Assembly: GCA_014860585.1 (NCBI GenBank)
Contig: JACZJL010000007.1
Coordinates: 54,542-118,541 of the forward strand
Source: Bacteroidales bacterium
Lineage (GTDB): Bacteria > Bacteroidota > Bacteroidia > Bacteroidales > 4484-276
DNA: 64,000 bases
Direction: 5' to 3'
The number at the start of each line of letters is the position of its first letter. The first letter of the stretch is position 1. The notes below the pieces were generated by a model. It searched no databases. It saw only the letters and a list, made by a program, of their open reading frames with translations, and was not told the origin of the DNA. Of the stretch, positions 45,712-54,251 are shown in pieces. A program made the position numbers and the translations under genes.

Positions 45712-46695
45712 ATGAAAACCAAATACTTCGTCGCCTGGTGGAACCTTGAAAACCTTTTTGATGTGTACAATTCGGCGAACCGCGATGCCTGGATGAAAAA
45801 AAAGCTGGAACCTGAACTGAAAGGCTGGACTGACAGCGTGTTGCAGCGGAAGATCAACAACCTTTGTTCGATCATCATGAAGATGAATAGCAATGCAGGT
45901 CCCGACCTGTTGGGAGTGTGCGAGGTCGAAAACAAGGCCGTCCTGGAGCGCCTGGTAGCCGGCTTGAATGCGCTGGGAAGGGATTACGGGATCGTTCATC
46001 ACGACATGTCCGACAACCGGGGTATCGATCTAGCCTTTATCTACGATAAATCGAAATTCGTCTTTGAACAGTCGTTCTTCTACACTGTGCTGAGGCGCAA
46101 CCCGACCCGCGATTTGTTCCAGGTGAATTTCATCACCACCAAAGGCAAACCGCTGATTGTCATCGGAAACCACTGGCCGGCGCGCTCTGCAGGGGTGTAT
46201 GAGTCGGAACCTTACCGGATCATCGCTGCCGAAACGCTGAGTTACTGGCTGCAACGCATCACCGAGATCAGAGGGAGCGACATTCCGATCCTCGTTATGG
46301 GCGACTTCAACGACGAGCCATTTAACCGGTCCATCATGGATTATGCACTCTCATCAAACAACAGTACCAATGTGATTTTCGCCAGGTCAACACAACTTTT
46401 TAACCTGATGTGGCCTAAGCTGGGAAAGTCGGAAGGAACATTTTATTTTTCCAATTCACCAATGGTCATTGACCAGTTTATGGTGTCAAAAGAAATGATT
46501 AAAACCACTGGAAAATTCAGGGTAGCACAGGATGACGCGGGGGAATATCTGGTCAGAATCGAGATGTTCGGCGAAATGATCAGCGGGGGCAGGTACCCGA
46601 ATCCCATCCCTTTCAGCCGCCCGGCAGAAAAGAGCAGGTACAATCCGAACGGCTTCAGCGATCACTATCCCATTTCGATTGTAATCGGGGAGTAA
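45712..46695 (+). CDS. Endonuclease/exonuclease/phosphatase (EEP) family protein
   Basis: 327 residues without a signal peptide. EEP core motifs in order: FVAWWNLENLFD (metal Asn/Glu region), LLGVCEVENKAVLE (metal Glu), VIGNHWPAR (His), LVMGDFNDEPFNRS (Asp and Asn), FSDHYPISIVIGE (terminal Asp-His). This metal-dependent hydrolase fold includes nucleases and phosphoesterases; the substrate cannot be told from sequence. It begins 34 bases after ruvC on the same strand. Confidence 0.88.
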   Translation: MKTKYFVAWWNLENLFDVYNSANRDAWMKKKLEPELKGWTDSVLQRKINNLCSIIMKMNSNAGPDLLGVCEVENKAVLERLVAGLNALGRDYGIVHHDMSDNRGIDLAFIYDKSKFVFEQSFFYTVLRRNPTRDLFQVNFITTKGKPLIVIGNHWPARSAGVYESEPYRIIAAETLSYWLQRITEIRGSDIPILVMGDFNDEPFNRSIMDYALSSNNSTNVIFARSTQLFNLMWPKLGKSEGTFYFSNSPMVIDQFMVSKEMIKTTGKFRVAQDDAGEYLVRIEMFGEMISGGRYPNPIPFSRPAEKSRYNPNGFSDHYPISIVIGE

Positions 46696-46795
46696 TTTTG
46701 CCTATGAGAATTCTTCCGTATGACCCTCATAAGCTTGTTTACAAGCCAACGGTTACATTTATCATTGAGAATAGGGACATAGGCGCTTAGCTGAC

Positions 46796-47116
46796 AAAAC
46801 TAACTCCCGTACGTACGGGATTGTTTAGATTGTTAGAATTTTTAACTGCCCCTCCGATCAGGGCGCCTACTGATTCACGAATGAATTTTCTCTTGGCCAG
46901 CTAAAAGTTTTTACTCTGCGGTTCTTTGCGCCTTCTAAGCGTAACTCTGTGGTAAAAAAACATGAGGTTAAACCGCAGAGAGCCGCAGAGTTTTTACGCA
47001 GAGAGCCGCAAAGCTGCAACTTGATAATCCCCGACGGGCTTTTCTCTCACAGGGAGAAATTTTAGAGGCTAACGGATTGGCAATATGAAACGGTTGGGTT
47101 TTCGGGCTGCAAACTT
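46796..47116. repeat. Long direct repeat, copy 1
   Basis: Begins AAAACTAACTCCCGTACGTACGG and ends GGGCTGCAAACTT. It is nearly identical to 47388-47706, with a few substitutions and one-base indels. Contains the palindrome CCCGTACGTACGGG and complex inverted repeats built from CTCTGCGG / CCGCAGAG. No coding frame. Confidence 0.9.
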
Positions 47117-47387
47117 CCTGACTTGTGACGCTTAGCAATTTTTACAAAAAAATGATTCATAAAATGCTGATTATGTGTATTTTAATTAATAAAAAAACGA
47201 AAATTACCGCACTAAGTATCGTTTTTCTATTTTTTCTGCTTAGTAACATAAATTTGCTGTTAAGTACTTGAGAATCTCCTAAACAAAATTTATTCTTTTT
47301 TTTTCATTTAGGCAATTCTCAAGAACTTTAGCCCTCAAATACGAAAAACAATGGGGTGTAGTACCGCACTAAATGTCACAACTCAGG
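47117..47387. mobile_element. Non-coding element with 19-bp terminal inverted repeats between two long direct repeats
   Basis: The left end CCTGACTTGTGACGCTTAG (47117-47135) and the right end CTAAATGTCACAACTCAGG (47369-47387) are inverted repeats matching at 16 of 19 positions. Inside lie a hairpin ACTTGAGAAT / ATTCTCAAGAACTT (47266-47329) and two copies of TACCGCACTAA. No gene fits in 271 bases. The element is flanked exactly by the two long direct-repeat copies. Confidence 0.6.
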
Positions 47388-47706
47388 AAAACTAACTCCC
47401 GTACGTACGGGATTGTTTAGATTGTTAGAATTTTTAACTGCCCCTCCGATCAGGGCGCCTACTGATTCACGAATGAAATTTCTCTTGGCCAGCTAAAAGT
47501 TTTTACTCTGCGGTTCTTTGCGCCTTCTTAGCGTATCTCTGCGGTAAAAAAACATGAGGTTAAACCGCAGAGAGCCGCAGAGTTTTTACGCAGAGAGCCG
47601 CAAAGCTGCAACTTGATAATCCCCGACGGGTTTTCTCTCACAGGGAGAAATTTAGAGGCTAACGGATTGGCAATATGAAACGGTTGGGTTTTCGGGCTGC
47701 AAACTT
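47388..47706. repeat. Long direct repeat, copy 2
   Basis: About 319 bases, nearly identical to 46796-47116. The internal palindrome pairs better here (CTTAGCGTATCTCTGCGG with CCGCAGAG) than in copy 1, so copy 1 may be the decayed one. Confidence 0.9.
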
Positions 47707-47794
47707 GTCCACCAACAAGAATAAAGCGGGAACAAAACGCTCAAACCACTGAACCCCAAATGTTTTTTATTGTATCTTTCTTTTGGTAAGGATA

Positions 47795-48166
47795 CTATTT
47801 TAAAAATGATTTTCTTGTTCCTCTTGAGGCACTGGCGCCTTTAATATTTCCTCCTCCCCAGGTCAAACCAGATTTACGTTCTCTGAACGGTGAATTGTTC
47901 ATTCCCCACCCCTTAGTTTCTGAATCTCCTTTCTCTGAACGAACAGACTTTCTATCCGTTTCTTTATGTGCATCAATGATTTTATCAATCTTTTTATCAG
48001 AAAGATATCTTTCAATAATGATCAGGGGTAGAAAAATAATGAATAGTAAAACTAACCCAAGTATTAGCAATACGTTGTTCAAAAGAAATTCCAGCATTAT
48101 TCCGATAATTCCCAACACCAAAAGAAGTGTTCCTGTTATTCCTGAAAGATAAATTGCTGTTTTCAT
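47795..48166 (-). CDS. Small two-helix membrane protein with Gly-rich C-terminal motif
   Basis: 123 residues. Two strongly hydrophobic helices at about 7-28 and 31-52, a charged cytosolic-type linker (DKKIDKIIDAHKETDRKSV) and a C-terminus MNNSPFRERKSGLTWGGGN followed by IKGASASRGTRK. The C-terminal motif looks conserved rather than random, and I have the impression of related short Bacteroidota proteins, but no function is known to me. It lies in the repeat-rich zone between the long direct repeats and the GIY-YIG gene. Confidence 0.65.
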   Translation of the reverse strand: MKTAIYLSGITGTLLLVLGIIGIMLEFLLNNVLLILGLVLLFIIFLPLIIIERYLSDKKIDKIIDAHKETDRKSVRSEKGDSETKGWGMNNSPFRERKSGLTWGGGNIKGASASRGTRKSFLK

Positions 48167-48278
48167 AATTTTCGATGTCTGTTAAAATGGTGCATAAAGT
48201 TTGGCAGCTGCAAGAAGTTGGCGATTTCGAAGCACTTCACTGTCAATACTCCACAAAAGTTTATGCGAGTTAGAATGT

Positions 48279-49193
48279 TCAATTAACCACGTCACCCGCC
48301 ATTGTGCCAAACGCCTGTTGTGGCTTCGTTGTTCTTTCATCCGTTTCAAATTCTTTCAATGTCTTGCCATCTTTTGATTTCCATTCTGTCAGTCCGTTTG
48401 CATTCCGTCCCATCACCATAACTGCTGCGGTCGAAGGGCTGCTGAAAATATAGTCGTCCGTAAATTCCAAATACTCACCTTTGTCAGTTAAAACTCCTTC
48501 GTCAATGAGTTTTTGTCTATATGTGATGAAATTTGGAGTCATTGAGTTTACAATAGTTGCTGCTGCTTTTGAACCTTTAAAAACTACAAAGCCGTCTGAA
48601 CTTGGCTCTCCTTGTCCGTCCGCTCCGCGTGCTGCTTTTACAAAAAATGTTGCTGTTTTTTGCTTTGTTTTAAATTCTCTTTTCTCGTCAAATACTTTGT
48701 GTCCTAAAGTGTTTACAAGCATTTTGATATATTCAATGAATTCTTCCATTTCTGCTCTGTCAGATTCAGAAATTGAGGATTGAGTCGGTATAATAAAGTT
48801 GTCAACTTTATAGCGATTTGCTGATTTTGCAATTTCGTGTAGTCTGTTCTCCAAATATTTTATGTGGGCTTTGTTTAAATTTTCGTCTTTGCTTATAAAA
48901 ACTATGGTTTCATTCCAAAAGTCCTTTGAAGTCAATTGTTGATTTAGTCTTTTTAAAATTGATTCCGCTTCTCCGATGTAAACTTGATCTTTCCCGTCAT
49001 CATCTTTCCCAAAAAGTAGATAAACACCAGTGCTTGTCAAGTCGTCACGGTCGGAACAGTCTTTTACTTTTATTCTTGGAATTTTATATGCTTTCCCTGA
49101 CCAGTTGGAAAGTTCACAACTCATCCGTCCGTTGGGGTCACCATCTATAAGAAATATTTTTATTGTTTTACCGAATTTCATTCTTTGTTGCAT
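48279..49193 (-). CDS. GIY-YIG nuclease-fold protein with C-terminal DUF4357
   Basis: 304 residues. The GIY-YIG core begins at TGVYLLFGKDDDGKDQVYIGEAESILKRL (first strand GVY, second YIGEAE) and continues with the catalytic-type Glu in HIKYLENRLHEIA. The C-terminal half matches DUF4357 (GFVVFKGSKAAATIVNSMTPNF, YLEFTDDYIFSSPSTAAVMVMGRNANGLTEWK). This combination is widespread as a stand-alone accessory gene and is suspected to act on DNA, possibly in defence. AT-rich and isolated among repeats, consistent with horizontal acquisition. Confidence 0.85.
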   Translation of the reverse strand: MQQRMKFGKTIKIFLIDGDPNGRMSCELSNWSGKAYKIPRIKVKDCSDRDDLTSTGVYLLFGKDDDGKDQVYIGEAESILKRLNQQLTSKDFWNETIVFISKDENLNKAHIKYLENRLHEIAKSANRYKVDNFIIPTQSSISESDRAEMEEFIEYIKMLVNTLGHKVFDEKREFKTKQKTATFFVKAARGADGQGEPSSDGFVVFKGSKAAATIVNSMTPNFITYRQKLIDEGVLTDKGEYLEFTDDYIFSSPSTAAVMVMGRNANGLTEWKSKDGKTLKEFETDERTTKPQQAFGTMAGDVVN

Positions 49194-49231
49194 GTCGTTT
49201 TACAATGAGCCATAACTAGTAAATATCCTAA

Positions 49232-49492
49232 TCAACCTGTCACTTTTTGCCATAAATCTTCTCTTCCAAATTGACTGACTTGAACAGACTCAGCCTCACT
49301 TCCAACCTTTTCACCCGCCACAAGTGGATTATGTTCCGTTGCACCTGGCATTGGTAAGGCGTTACCGGCTGGTGGCACAGTAACTATGGGCGCAGTGAAG
49401 CGGCTGTTTTGCAGGCCGGGCGCTGGCATTGGAAAATTGATGATGATCCGGTAATCAGTGCAGGCAGGCTGTATGGCGCAGAGTAAAGGCAT
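49232..49492 (-). CDS. Doubtful 86-codon ORF
   Basis: Open frame rich in Pro, Ala and Asn (PMPAPGLQNS, IVTVPPAGNALPMPG), with composition more GC-rich than its surroundings and no domain I recognise. It could be a fragment of an acquired sequence or chance. No promoter is seen. Kept only because it fills an otherwise unexplained stretch. Confidence 0.2.
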   Translation of the reverse strand: MPLLCAIQPACTDYRIIINFPMPAPGLQNSRFTAPIVTVPPAGNALPMPGATEHNPLVAGEKVGSEAESVQVSQFGREDLWQKVTG

Positions 49493-49920
49493 TACCGGTG
49501 TTTAGTTTTATGGGCAAATGTAACAATTTTCCGTTATGCAAATTTTTACTCTTTTTTTTGAGGGGTTCAGACACCTCAATTAATTTAATCTAAACTCAAC
49601 AAGAAAATAGAACACGGATTACACAGATGATACGGATTTACACCGATCTGTGAAAATCAGTTGAATCCGCGTCATCCGTGTGCAAATTTTTTGAATGATG
49701 ATGAACAAAAATTGATAAGTAACAAATTGCAATCTTAATACTTACTCCAACTCACTGATATAATTGAAGTTGATCAGGCATTCTCTGTGGTACTCTGTGC
49801 CTTTTCTCTGTTACTCTGTGCTACAGCTATAAATGTTGTTGCACAACCTGTCACTCCCATGCGGGAAAGTTTCACAAAGAAAACAAAGTACCTAACCTGA
49901 ATAAACCAGAAATTACTCCA

Positions 49921-50010
49921 AAGGAGTACTGCGGACAAAATTCAATAAACAAATCTCTCCATAGGAGTCCTTTGGACAAATAAAACTCTCCATAGGAGTC
50001 CTTTGGACAA
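49921..50010. repeat. Array of short REP-like hairpins (TCCNNNGGAGTNCTNNGGACAA)
   Basis: Copies: TCCAAAGGAGTACTGCGGACAA at about 49918, then CTCCATAGGAGTCCTTTGGAC at about 49956 and again at about 49987. Related hairpin occurs after tex at 32259-32290. The units can each form a small stem. Typical of dispersed Bacteroidota intergenic repeats. Confidence 0.65.
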
Positions 50011-50045
50011 TGTTCAAAGGATCAAAAATCCAAACAGTGAAAGCA

Positions 50046-50120
50046 GCCCTGCCTGCGTCACCCTGCCTGACTGCGTCACGCAGGCAGGGCAGTCTGGCAG
50101 GGTGACGCAGTCTGGCAGGA
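50046..50120. repeat. Nested GC-rich palindrome
   Basis: CCCTGCCTGCGTCACCCTGCC pairs with the later GGCAGGGTGACGCAG, while the inner CTGCCTGACTGCGTCAC / GCAGGCAGGGCAG words also pair. The block is far more GC-rich than its surroundings and can form an extended cruciform. Confidence 0.7.
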
Positions 50121-50335
50121 ATGAATGTAGACCCGTTTGGTAGTTGAATTTTTCAAATTTCGTATTTATTTGTCTTTTGTCCGTAGGTCTCCTTTGGAGA
50201 CATTTGTCATTTTCCTATGGATGCCTTCGGCAGAAAATTCTGCCAAAAAAAGCAAGAAATTGGAAAAAAGGATATTAATTGGACCCCTTAAAATAATAAT
50301 TCCTACCTTTAACCCGGCGTCTTCGGATGCTTTCT

Positions 50336-50343
50336 TACTTTTG
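50336..50343 (+). promoter_or_regulatory. -7 promoter element (TACTTTTG)
   Basis: TACTTTTGCA lies 43 bases before the ATG at 50386 and fixes that ATG as the start rather than in-frame codons near 50137. Confidence 0.55.
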
Positions 50344-50385
50344 CAAACAGATCACTCATTCACTTTTCAAAAAAAAATATTGATC

Positions 50386-52905
50386 ATGATTACCCGTCTC
50401 ATCAAAATTGCATTGTGCACCGGCTTCCTGGCCATTCTTTCAACGTTTAACCTCCTTGCACAGCGCACAGGCGATATTGTGGAAATCTTTGGCAAGGACA
50501 AAGTGGAAAGTATCGAAGAAGGCAATGTAGTCCACAAGTTCACCAAAGCTTATGTGTTGCGGAATGCCATGGTTCCCGGCATGTTGACCGGCACACAGGA
50601 TATTGTTTTCTGGCAGATGGCAGTGAACCGCTTTGAACGTCCTGAAGCGGGAAAGCCATTAAGCGACCGGTATAAAGAAAGTTCCAGTCCATTGCAATGG
50701 GAACTTTTAGCAGTAGATTCGACAGGTTATTTCAAAGGGGATCTGGGCAGGGCTTATGTTTACACCGAACTGGACTCACCGGAGGAACGCATTGCCCTCC
50801 TCGATGCAACCGGGCATACAAGGGTTTTCATCAATGGCATGCCACACGAGGGCGACCATTACGATTATGGTTACACCCTGATCCCCTTCCGTTTGAAAAA
50901 TGGATTGAACCAGTTTGTTTATACTTTTGGTCGTTTTGGAAGGGTGAGTGCAGCAGTCGTGATTCCGGATAAAGAGCTGCAGTTTACACACCGGGACATG
51001 ACCCTGCCTTCAGTGATCAGAGGCGAAATAGAGGAAAAATGGGGCGCCATCCGGGTTGTAAATGCCTCGGATAAATCGGTAAAAGGATTGAGCATTCATT
51101 GCACACTCGAAACCGGTGAGACAGCTATCTATAAAACCGACGACATCATGCCCCTATCTGTCAGAAAAGTAAAATTCAGGATTCCCGGAACAATACAGCC
51201 ACTCCCGGCCGACACCCTGATGGCTACCCTCGTTCTTGCAGATGAAAATGGAAAAGAAATTGACCGCACTACAATCAAACTCAAGGTCACAGATGCCGGG
51301 CGTCACCACGAAAGAACATTCATCAGCCAAATTGATGGCAGTGTGCAGTACTTTAGCATAGCTCCCTCACTTTCAGATGCAGACGGACAGGCGCTGGTTC
51401 TATCGGTGCACGGCGCTTCGGTGGAAGCCACCAACCAGGCAAGAGCCTATAAGCAAAAGGACTGGGCACACATCGTTGCCCCCACAAACCGGCGTCCTTT
51501 TGGGTTCAACTGGGAAGAGTGGGGGAGGATGGATGCCCTTGAGGTCTTGCACGAGGGGAGAAAATTGTTCAATACCGATACGTCGCGCACCTATCTCACC
51601 GGTCACTCGATGGGAGGGCACGGTTCGTGGTTCCTGGGCGCCACCTACCCCGACAAATGGGCTGCAATGGCGCCATGTGCCGGTTATCCCGACATCATCG
51701 GGTACCGCCGCGACGGATCAGACACTGCCATTAAAAACAATCCTCACTTTGGAATGATTTGTCGCAGCGCGCTGGCCGGAAGGACTGTTGATCTGGCCAG
51801 GAACTACCTGCAATCCGGCGTGTATGTATTGCATGGCGGCGCCGATGGCGTGGTGTCGGTCGAGCAGGCGCGGAGGATGAGAGGGGTGCTGGGCGGGTTT
51901 CACAACAACTTTGCTTATTATGAGTACCCCGGAGGCTCGCACTGGTATGGCGACCACAGTATGGACTGGCCTCCATTGTTCGATTTCCTCAGGCAAAATA
52001 CAATCCCTCAAACCAAAGATGTCCGGGAAATTGAATTCATTACCGCTTCACCGGCTGTTTCTGCCTCCAACTATTGGATCCGGATCAATCAGCAGGTAGT
52101 CCCTTATGAACATTCGACCATCAAAGCCATCAGGCAAAACGATACGATCCAGGTCAATTCAGGAAATGTCAGGAACTTAACGTTGCTGTTGTCTCTGCTT
52201 GAATTTTCGTCCAACCCGGTGATTGTCATTGATGAACAGGTAATCAACGCTCAGGGCGCTGAAGATATTCACCTTAAAATGGAAAATGGTCAATGGAATT
52301 TAATTCCTGAACTGAATTTCTCGGAAAAGCATCCCGGTCGCAGTGGTGGTTTCAAACTGGCATTCACCAACCATGTCCTTTTTGTTTATGCCACGCACGG
52401 AAGCGAACTGGAAAACCAATGGTGGATGAACAAAGCGCGTTATGATGCCGAAACTTTCCTCTATCGGGGAAACAGTTCAGTGGATGTGATTGCTGACAAG
52501 GATTTTTCGCCTGAAAGTTACCCTGACCGCAATGTAATCATCTACGGCAACTCCGAAAACAACAGCGCATGGCCTATATTGCTTGCTGATTGCCCTGTTC
52601 AGGTGGGTAATGACTGGATAAGATTTGGATCTGATATTTTAGAAGGTGGAAATCTTGCGGCTTATTTTCTCTTTCCCCGTCCTGATAGCGACTTTGCCTC
52701 CGTGGGTGTTATTTCCGGAACGGGTGCTGAAGGCATGAAAGCGGCATTTGGAAACGAATACTTCTCCGGGATAACAGGGTACCCCGACCTGCTGATATTT
52801 AATACCGACTGGATCAAAGATGGCCTGGACGGAGTGAAAGTTTCCGGTTTCTTTGGAAATCAATGGGACATCGAAACCGGGGAATTCAGGATTTCCTGGT
52901 TCTGA
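50386..52905 (+). CDS. Secreted alpha/beta-hydrolase (prolyl oligopeptidase/esterase-like)
   Basis: 839 residues from the ATG at 50386, which begins a signal peptide (LIKIALCTGFLAILSTFNLLA). The N-terminal 350 residues are beta-sandwich-like. A hydrolase domain follows: nucleophile motif GHSMGG (in RTYLTGHSMGGHGSW), Asp in VLHGGADGVVSVEQARRM and His in YPGGSHWYG give a complete Ser-Asp-His triad. About 250 C-terminal residues are an extra domain (YATHGSELENQWWMNKARY, VIIYGNSENNSAW). Probably periplasmic peptidase or carbohydrate/ester hydrolase. Confidence 0.82.
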   Translation: MITRLIKIALCTGFLAILSTFNLLAQRTGDIVEIFGKDKVESIEEGNVVHKFTKAYVLRNAMVPGMLTGTQDIVFWQMAVNRFERPEAGKPLSDRYKESSSPLQWELLAVDSTGYFKGDLGRAYVYTELDSPEERIALLDATGHTRVFINGMPHEGDHYDYGYTLIPFRLKNGLNQFVYTFGRFGRVSAAVVIPDKELQFTHRDMTLPSVIRGEIEEKWGAIRVVNASDKSVKGLSIHCTLETGETAIYKTDDIMPLSVRKVKFRIPGTIQPLPADTLMATLVLADENGKEIDRTTIKLKVTDAGRHHERTFISQIDGSVQYFSIAPSLSDADGQALVLSVHGASVEATNQARAYKQKDWAHIVAPTNRRPFGFNWEEWGRMDALEVLHEGRKLFNTDTSRTYLTGHSMGGHGSWFLGATYPDKWAAMAPCAGYPDIIGYRRDGSDTAIKNNPHFGMICRSALAGRTVDLARNYLQSGVYVLHGGADGVVSVEQARRMRGVLGGFHNNFAYYEYPGGSHWYGDHSMDWPPLFDFLRQNTIPQTKDVREIEFITASPAVSASNYWIRINQQVVPYEHSTIKAIRQNDTIQVNSGNVRNLTLLLSLLEFSSNPVIVIDEQVINAQGAEDIHLKMENGQWNLIPELNFSEKHPGRSGGFKLAFTNHVLFVYATHGSELENQWWMNKARYDAETFLYRGNSSVDVIADKDFSPESYPDRNVIIYGNSENNSAWPILLADCPVQVGNDWIRFGSDILEGGNLAAYFLFPRPDSDFASVGVISGTGAEGMKAAFGNEYFSGITGYPDLLIFNTDWIKDGLDGVKVSGFFGNQWDIETGEFRISWF

Positions 52906-52978
52906 TTCCTTTTTTTCCGTCTTTTAAACGTATTGATGGTTAATGAATTAGTAAGGATAAACCATCAATCGTTTTCAC

Positions 52979-53016
52979 TTAACATTAACTTAACACAAGG
53001 TTAACTTTGGCTTAAT
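52979..53016 (+). promoter_or_regulatory. Pho-box-like array: four TTAAC/T half-sites at 11-bp period
   Basis: TTAAC begins at 52979, 52990 and 53001 and TTAAT at 53012, each exactly 11 bases apart. The -7 element TATTTTTG follows at 53038-53045, and there is no -33 TTG. Direct repeats spaced by 11 bp are the binding mode of PhoB/OmpR-class regulators; cyanobacterial Pho boxes are tandem CTTAACCT units with the same period. Confidence 0.7.
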
Positions 53017-53063
53017 CAAAAAGCGAAAATGCCGGTGTATTTTTGCCGCAAATAATTCATACT

Positions 53064-53423
53064 ATGAAATACCTGATAATTCTTGCGTCTTTAGTTATAG
53101 CATTCTATGCAAACTCAGCCTCACCTGCTGTTGAGGGCGGAAAAACAGAAAAAGCCGGCACTGTAAAACCTGCAGCTGTTTTTACGATGACCGGTAGTGT
53201 GATTGATATGGAAACCGGCGAAAAGCTTGCCGGCTCAAAAATCGAAATTGAAGAGTCCGGAGTTAGCATTTTTACTGACATCAACGGTAACTTTTCCATC
53301 CCCCAATTAGAACCAGGGAACTATACACTAAAAGTTTCGTATATTTCCTACGAAGAGAAAGAGTTGGCAAGCCAGATCATCAGTGATGGCAAGGAAATGA
53401 CCATTTCGCTCAAACCGCTCTAA
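53064..53423 (+). CDS. Small secreted protein with one CarboxypepD_reg-like domain
   Basis: 119 residues from the ATG at 53064; the TTG at 53043 lies inside the promoter. Signal peptide (YLIILASLVIAFYANSA), short acidic linker, then one beta-sandwich of the carboxypeptidase regulatory type: VIDMETGEKLAGSKIEIEE, VSIFTDINGNFSIPQLEPG, LKVSYISYEEKEL. In larger proteins this module precedes TonB-receptor barrels; here it stands alone, so it may be a periplasmic or surface accessory of the nearby receptor. Promoter has an 11-bp periodic TTAAC array. Confidence 0.8.
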   Translation: MKYLIILASLVIAFYANSASPAVEGGKTEKAGTVKPAAVFTMTGSVIDMETGEKLAGSKIEIEESGVSIFTDINGNFSIPQLEPGNYTLKVSYISYEEKELASQIISDGKEMTISLKPL

Positions 53424-53609
53424 GCAAGCGTCCAAAATCCAAATAAATTTGATGAACCGGTTATCTTGATTGAGTGACCGGTTTTTGTTTTAGCAGCAAA
53501 ATGATTGTTGCGGAACATTGGGTATTGATTTGGTTACCCGTCAAATTTTTTGCAACTCAACACGTTGATAGTCTGTTTTTTAATAAATTGAATCAAATAA
53601 TCGCAAAAC

Positions 53610-53642
53610 TTAATATTAAGTTAATGTTAACTTAACATTAAT
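53610..53642 (+). promoter_or_regulatory. Pho-box-like array upstream of the MORN-like gene
   Basis: TTAAT/TTAAC half-sites begin at 53610, 53621 and 53632 (11-bp period), with a second interleaved series at 53616, 53627 and 53638. The -7 element TATCTTTG is at 53650-53657. Same design as the arrays at 52979 and 58839. Confidence 0.68.
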
Positions 53643-53688
53643 TTTTAATTATCTTTGCGCATCTAATCACTTAAAGCAGGGGGTAAAA

Positions 53689-54150
53689 ATGAAAAAATAT
53701 CTTGTAATTCTGAGCATGATGCTTGCAATCCCCATGATTTCACTCTCACAGGGTATTGTTGAAAAAGACGGCTATTATTATCAAGATGGCCAGTTGTATT
53801 CCGGTACATTTTATGAGTATTTTGATAATGGAACCATAAAATCAGAGTTTCTCATTGTTGATGGTTTGAAAGACGGATTGTCGTTTATTTATTTTGAAAA
53901 TGGCACCAAAAAGGAACAATGGTCATTCAAGGCAGGAAAAAAAGACGGCACCTGGCTCACCTGGGATGAGAATAAGACGCTGACAGCAGAAGCCAATTTT
54001 AAAGATGGCCTGAAACACGGTAGTTGGTACGTTTGGGATTCGAATGGAATTAAGCGCTATGAAATATTTTACGAAAACGGGAAAAAAAGCGGGAACTGGC
54101 TGATGTGGGATGAGCAGGGCAACCTTGCCGAATCAAAGAACTACGATTAG
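53689..54150 (+). CDS. MORN-like repeat protein (YwqK-type), secreted
   Basis: 153 residues. Signal peptide (YLVILSMMLAIPMISLSQG). Five to six degenerate MORN-like repeats follow, each with a Gly-x-x-Lys/Asp-Gly-x-W/F pattern: GLKDGLSFIYFENG, GKKDGTWLTWDENK, GLKHGSWYVWDSNG, GKKSGNWLMWDEQG. Databases often label such proteins YwqK-family antitoxins, but nothing here suggests a toxin. A good AGGGGG ribosome site precedes the ATG. The gene lies under its own Pho-box-like array and ends at a bidirectional terminator. Confidence 0.75.
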   Translation: MKKYLVILSMMLAIPMISLSQGIVEKDGYYYQDGQLYSGTFYEYFDNGTIKSEFLIVDGLKDGLSFIYFENGTKKEQWSFKAGKKDGTWLTWDENKTLTAEANFKDGLKHGSWYVWDSNGIKRYEIFYENGKKSGNWLMWDEQGNLAESKNYD

Positions 54151-54173
54151 TTCAAGGTAATTGATACTAAGGA

Positions 54174-54208
54174 AAAAGCCCTGATGTCGAAGAAACATCA
54201 GGGCTTTT
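54174..54208. terminator. Bidirectional rho-independent terminator
   Basis: AAAAGCCCTGATGT (54174-54187), loop of seven, ACATCAGGGCTTTT (54195-54208): a 14-bp perfect stem with A-run and T-run, between the convergent MORN-like gene and TonB-receptor gene. Confidence 0.9.
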
Positions 54209-54251
54209 ACATTTTATCAAATACGCCTGTCTCGAAAGCACAAAATGTCAA

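Larger units (their letters stand above)
49493..50335. other. Gene-free, repeat-rich intergenic region
   Basis: Holds a palindromic element ACACGGAT...ATCCGTGT (49612-49681), a stretch of CTCTGTG words (49790-49822), two to three tandem REP-like hairpins (49921-50010) and a strong GC-rich palindrome (50046-50120). No convincing coding frame in either strand. Confidence 0.7.

Noticed and set aside
46696..50385. CRISPR array among the repeats
   Set aside because: Repeats are two long copies, palindromes and a few REP-like units without regular spacer lengths, and no cas gene is present.
53689..54150. Antitoxin function for the YwqK/MORN-like protein
   Set aside because: It has a signal peptide and no neighbouring toxin candidate; the database label is not functional evidence.
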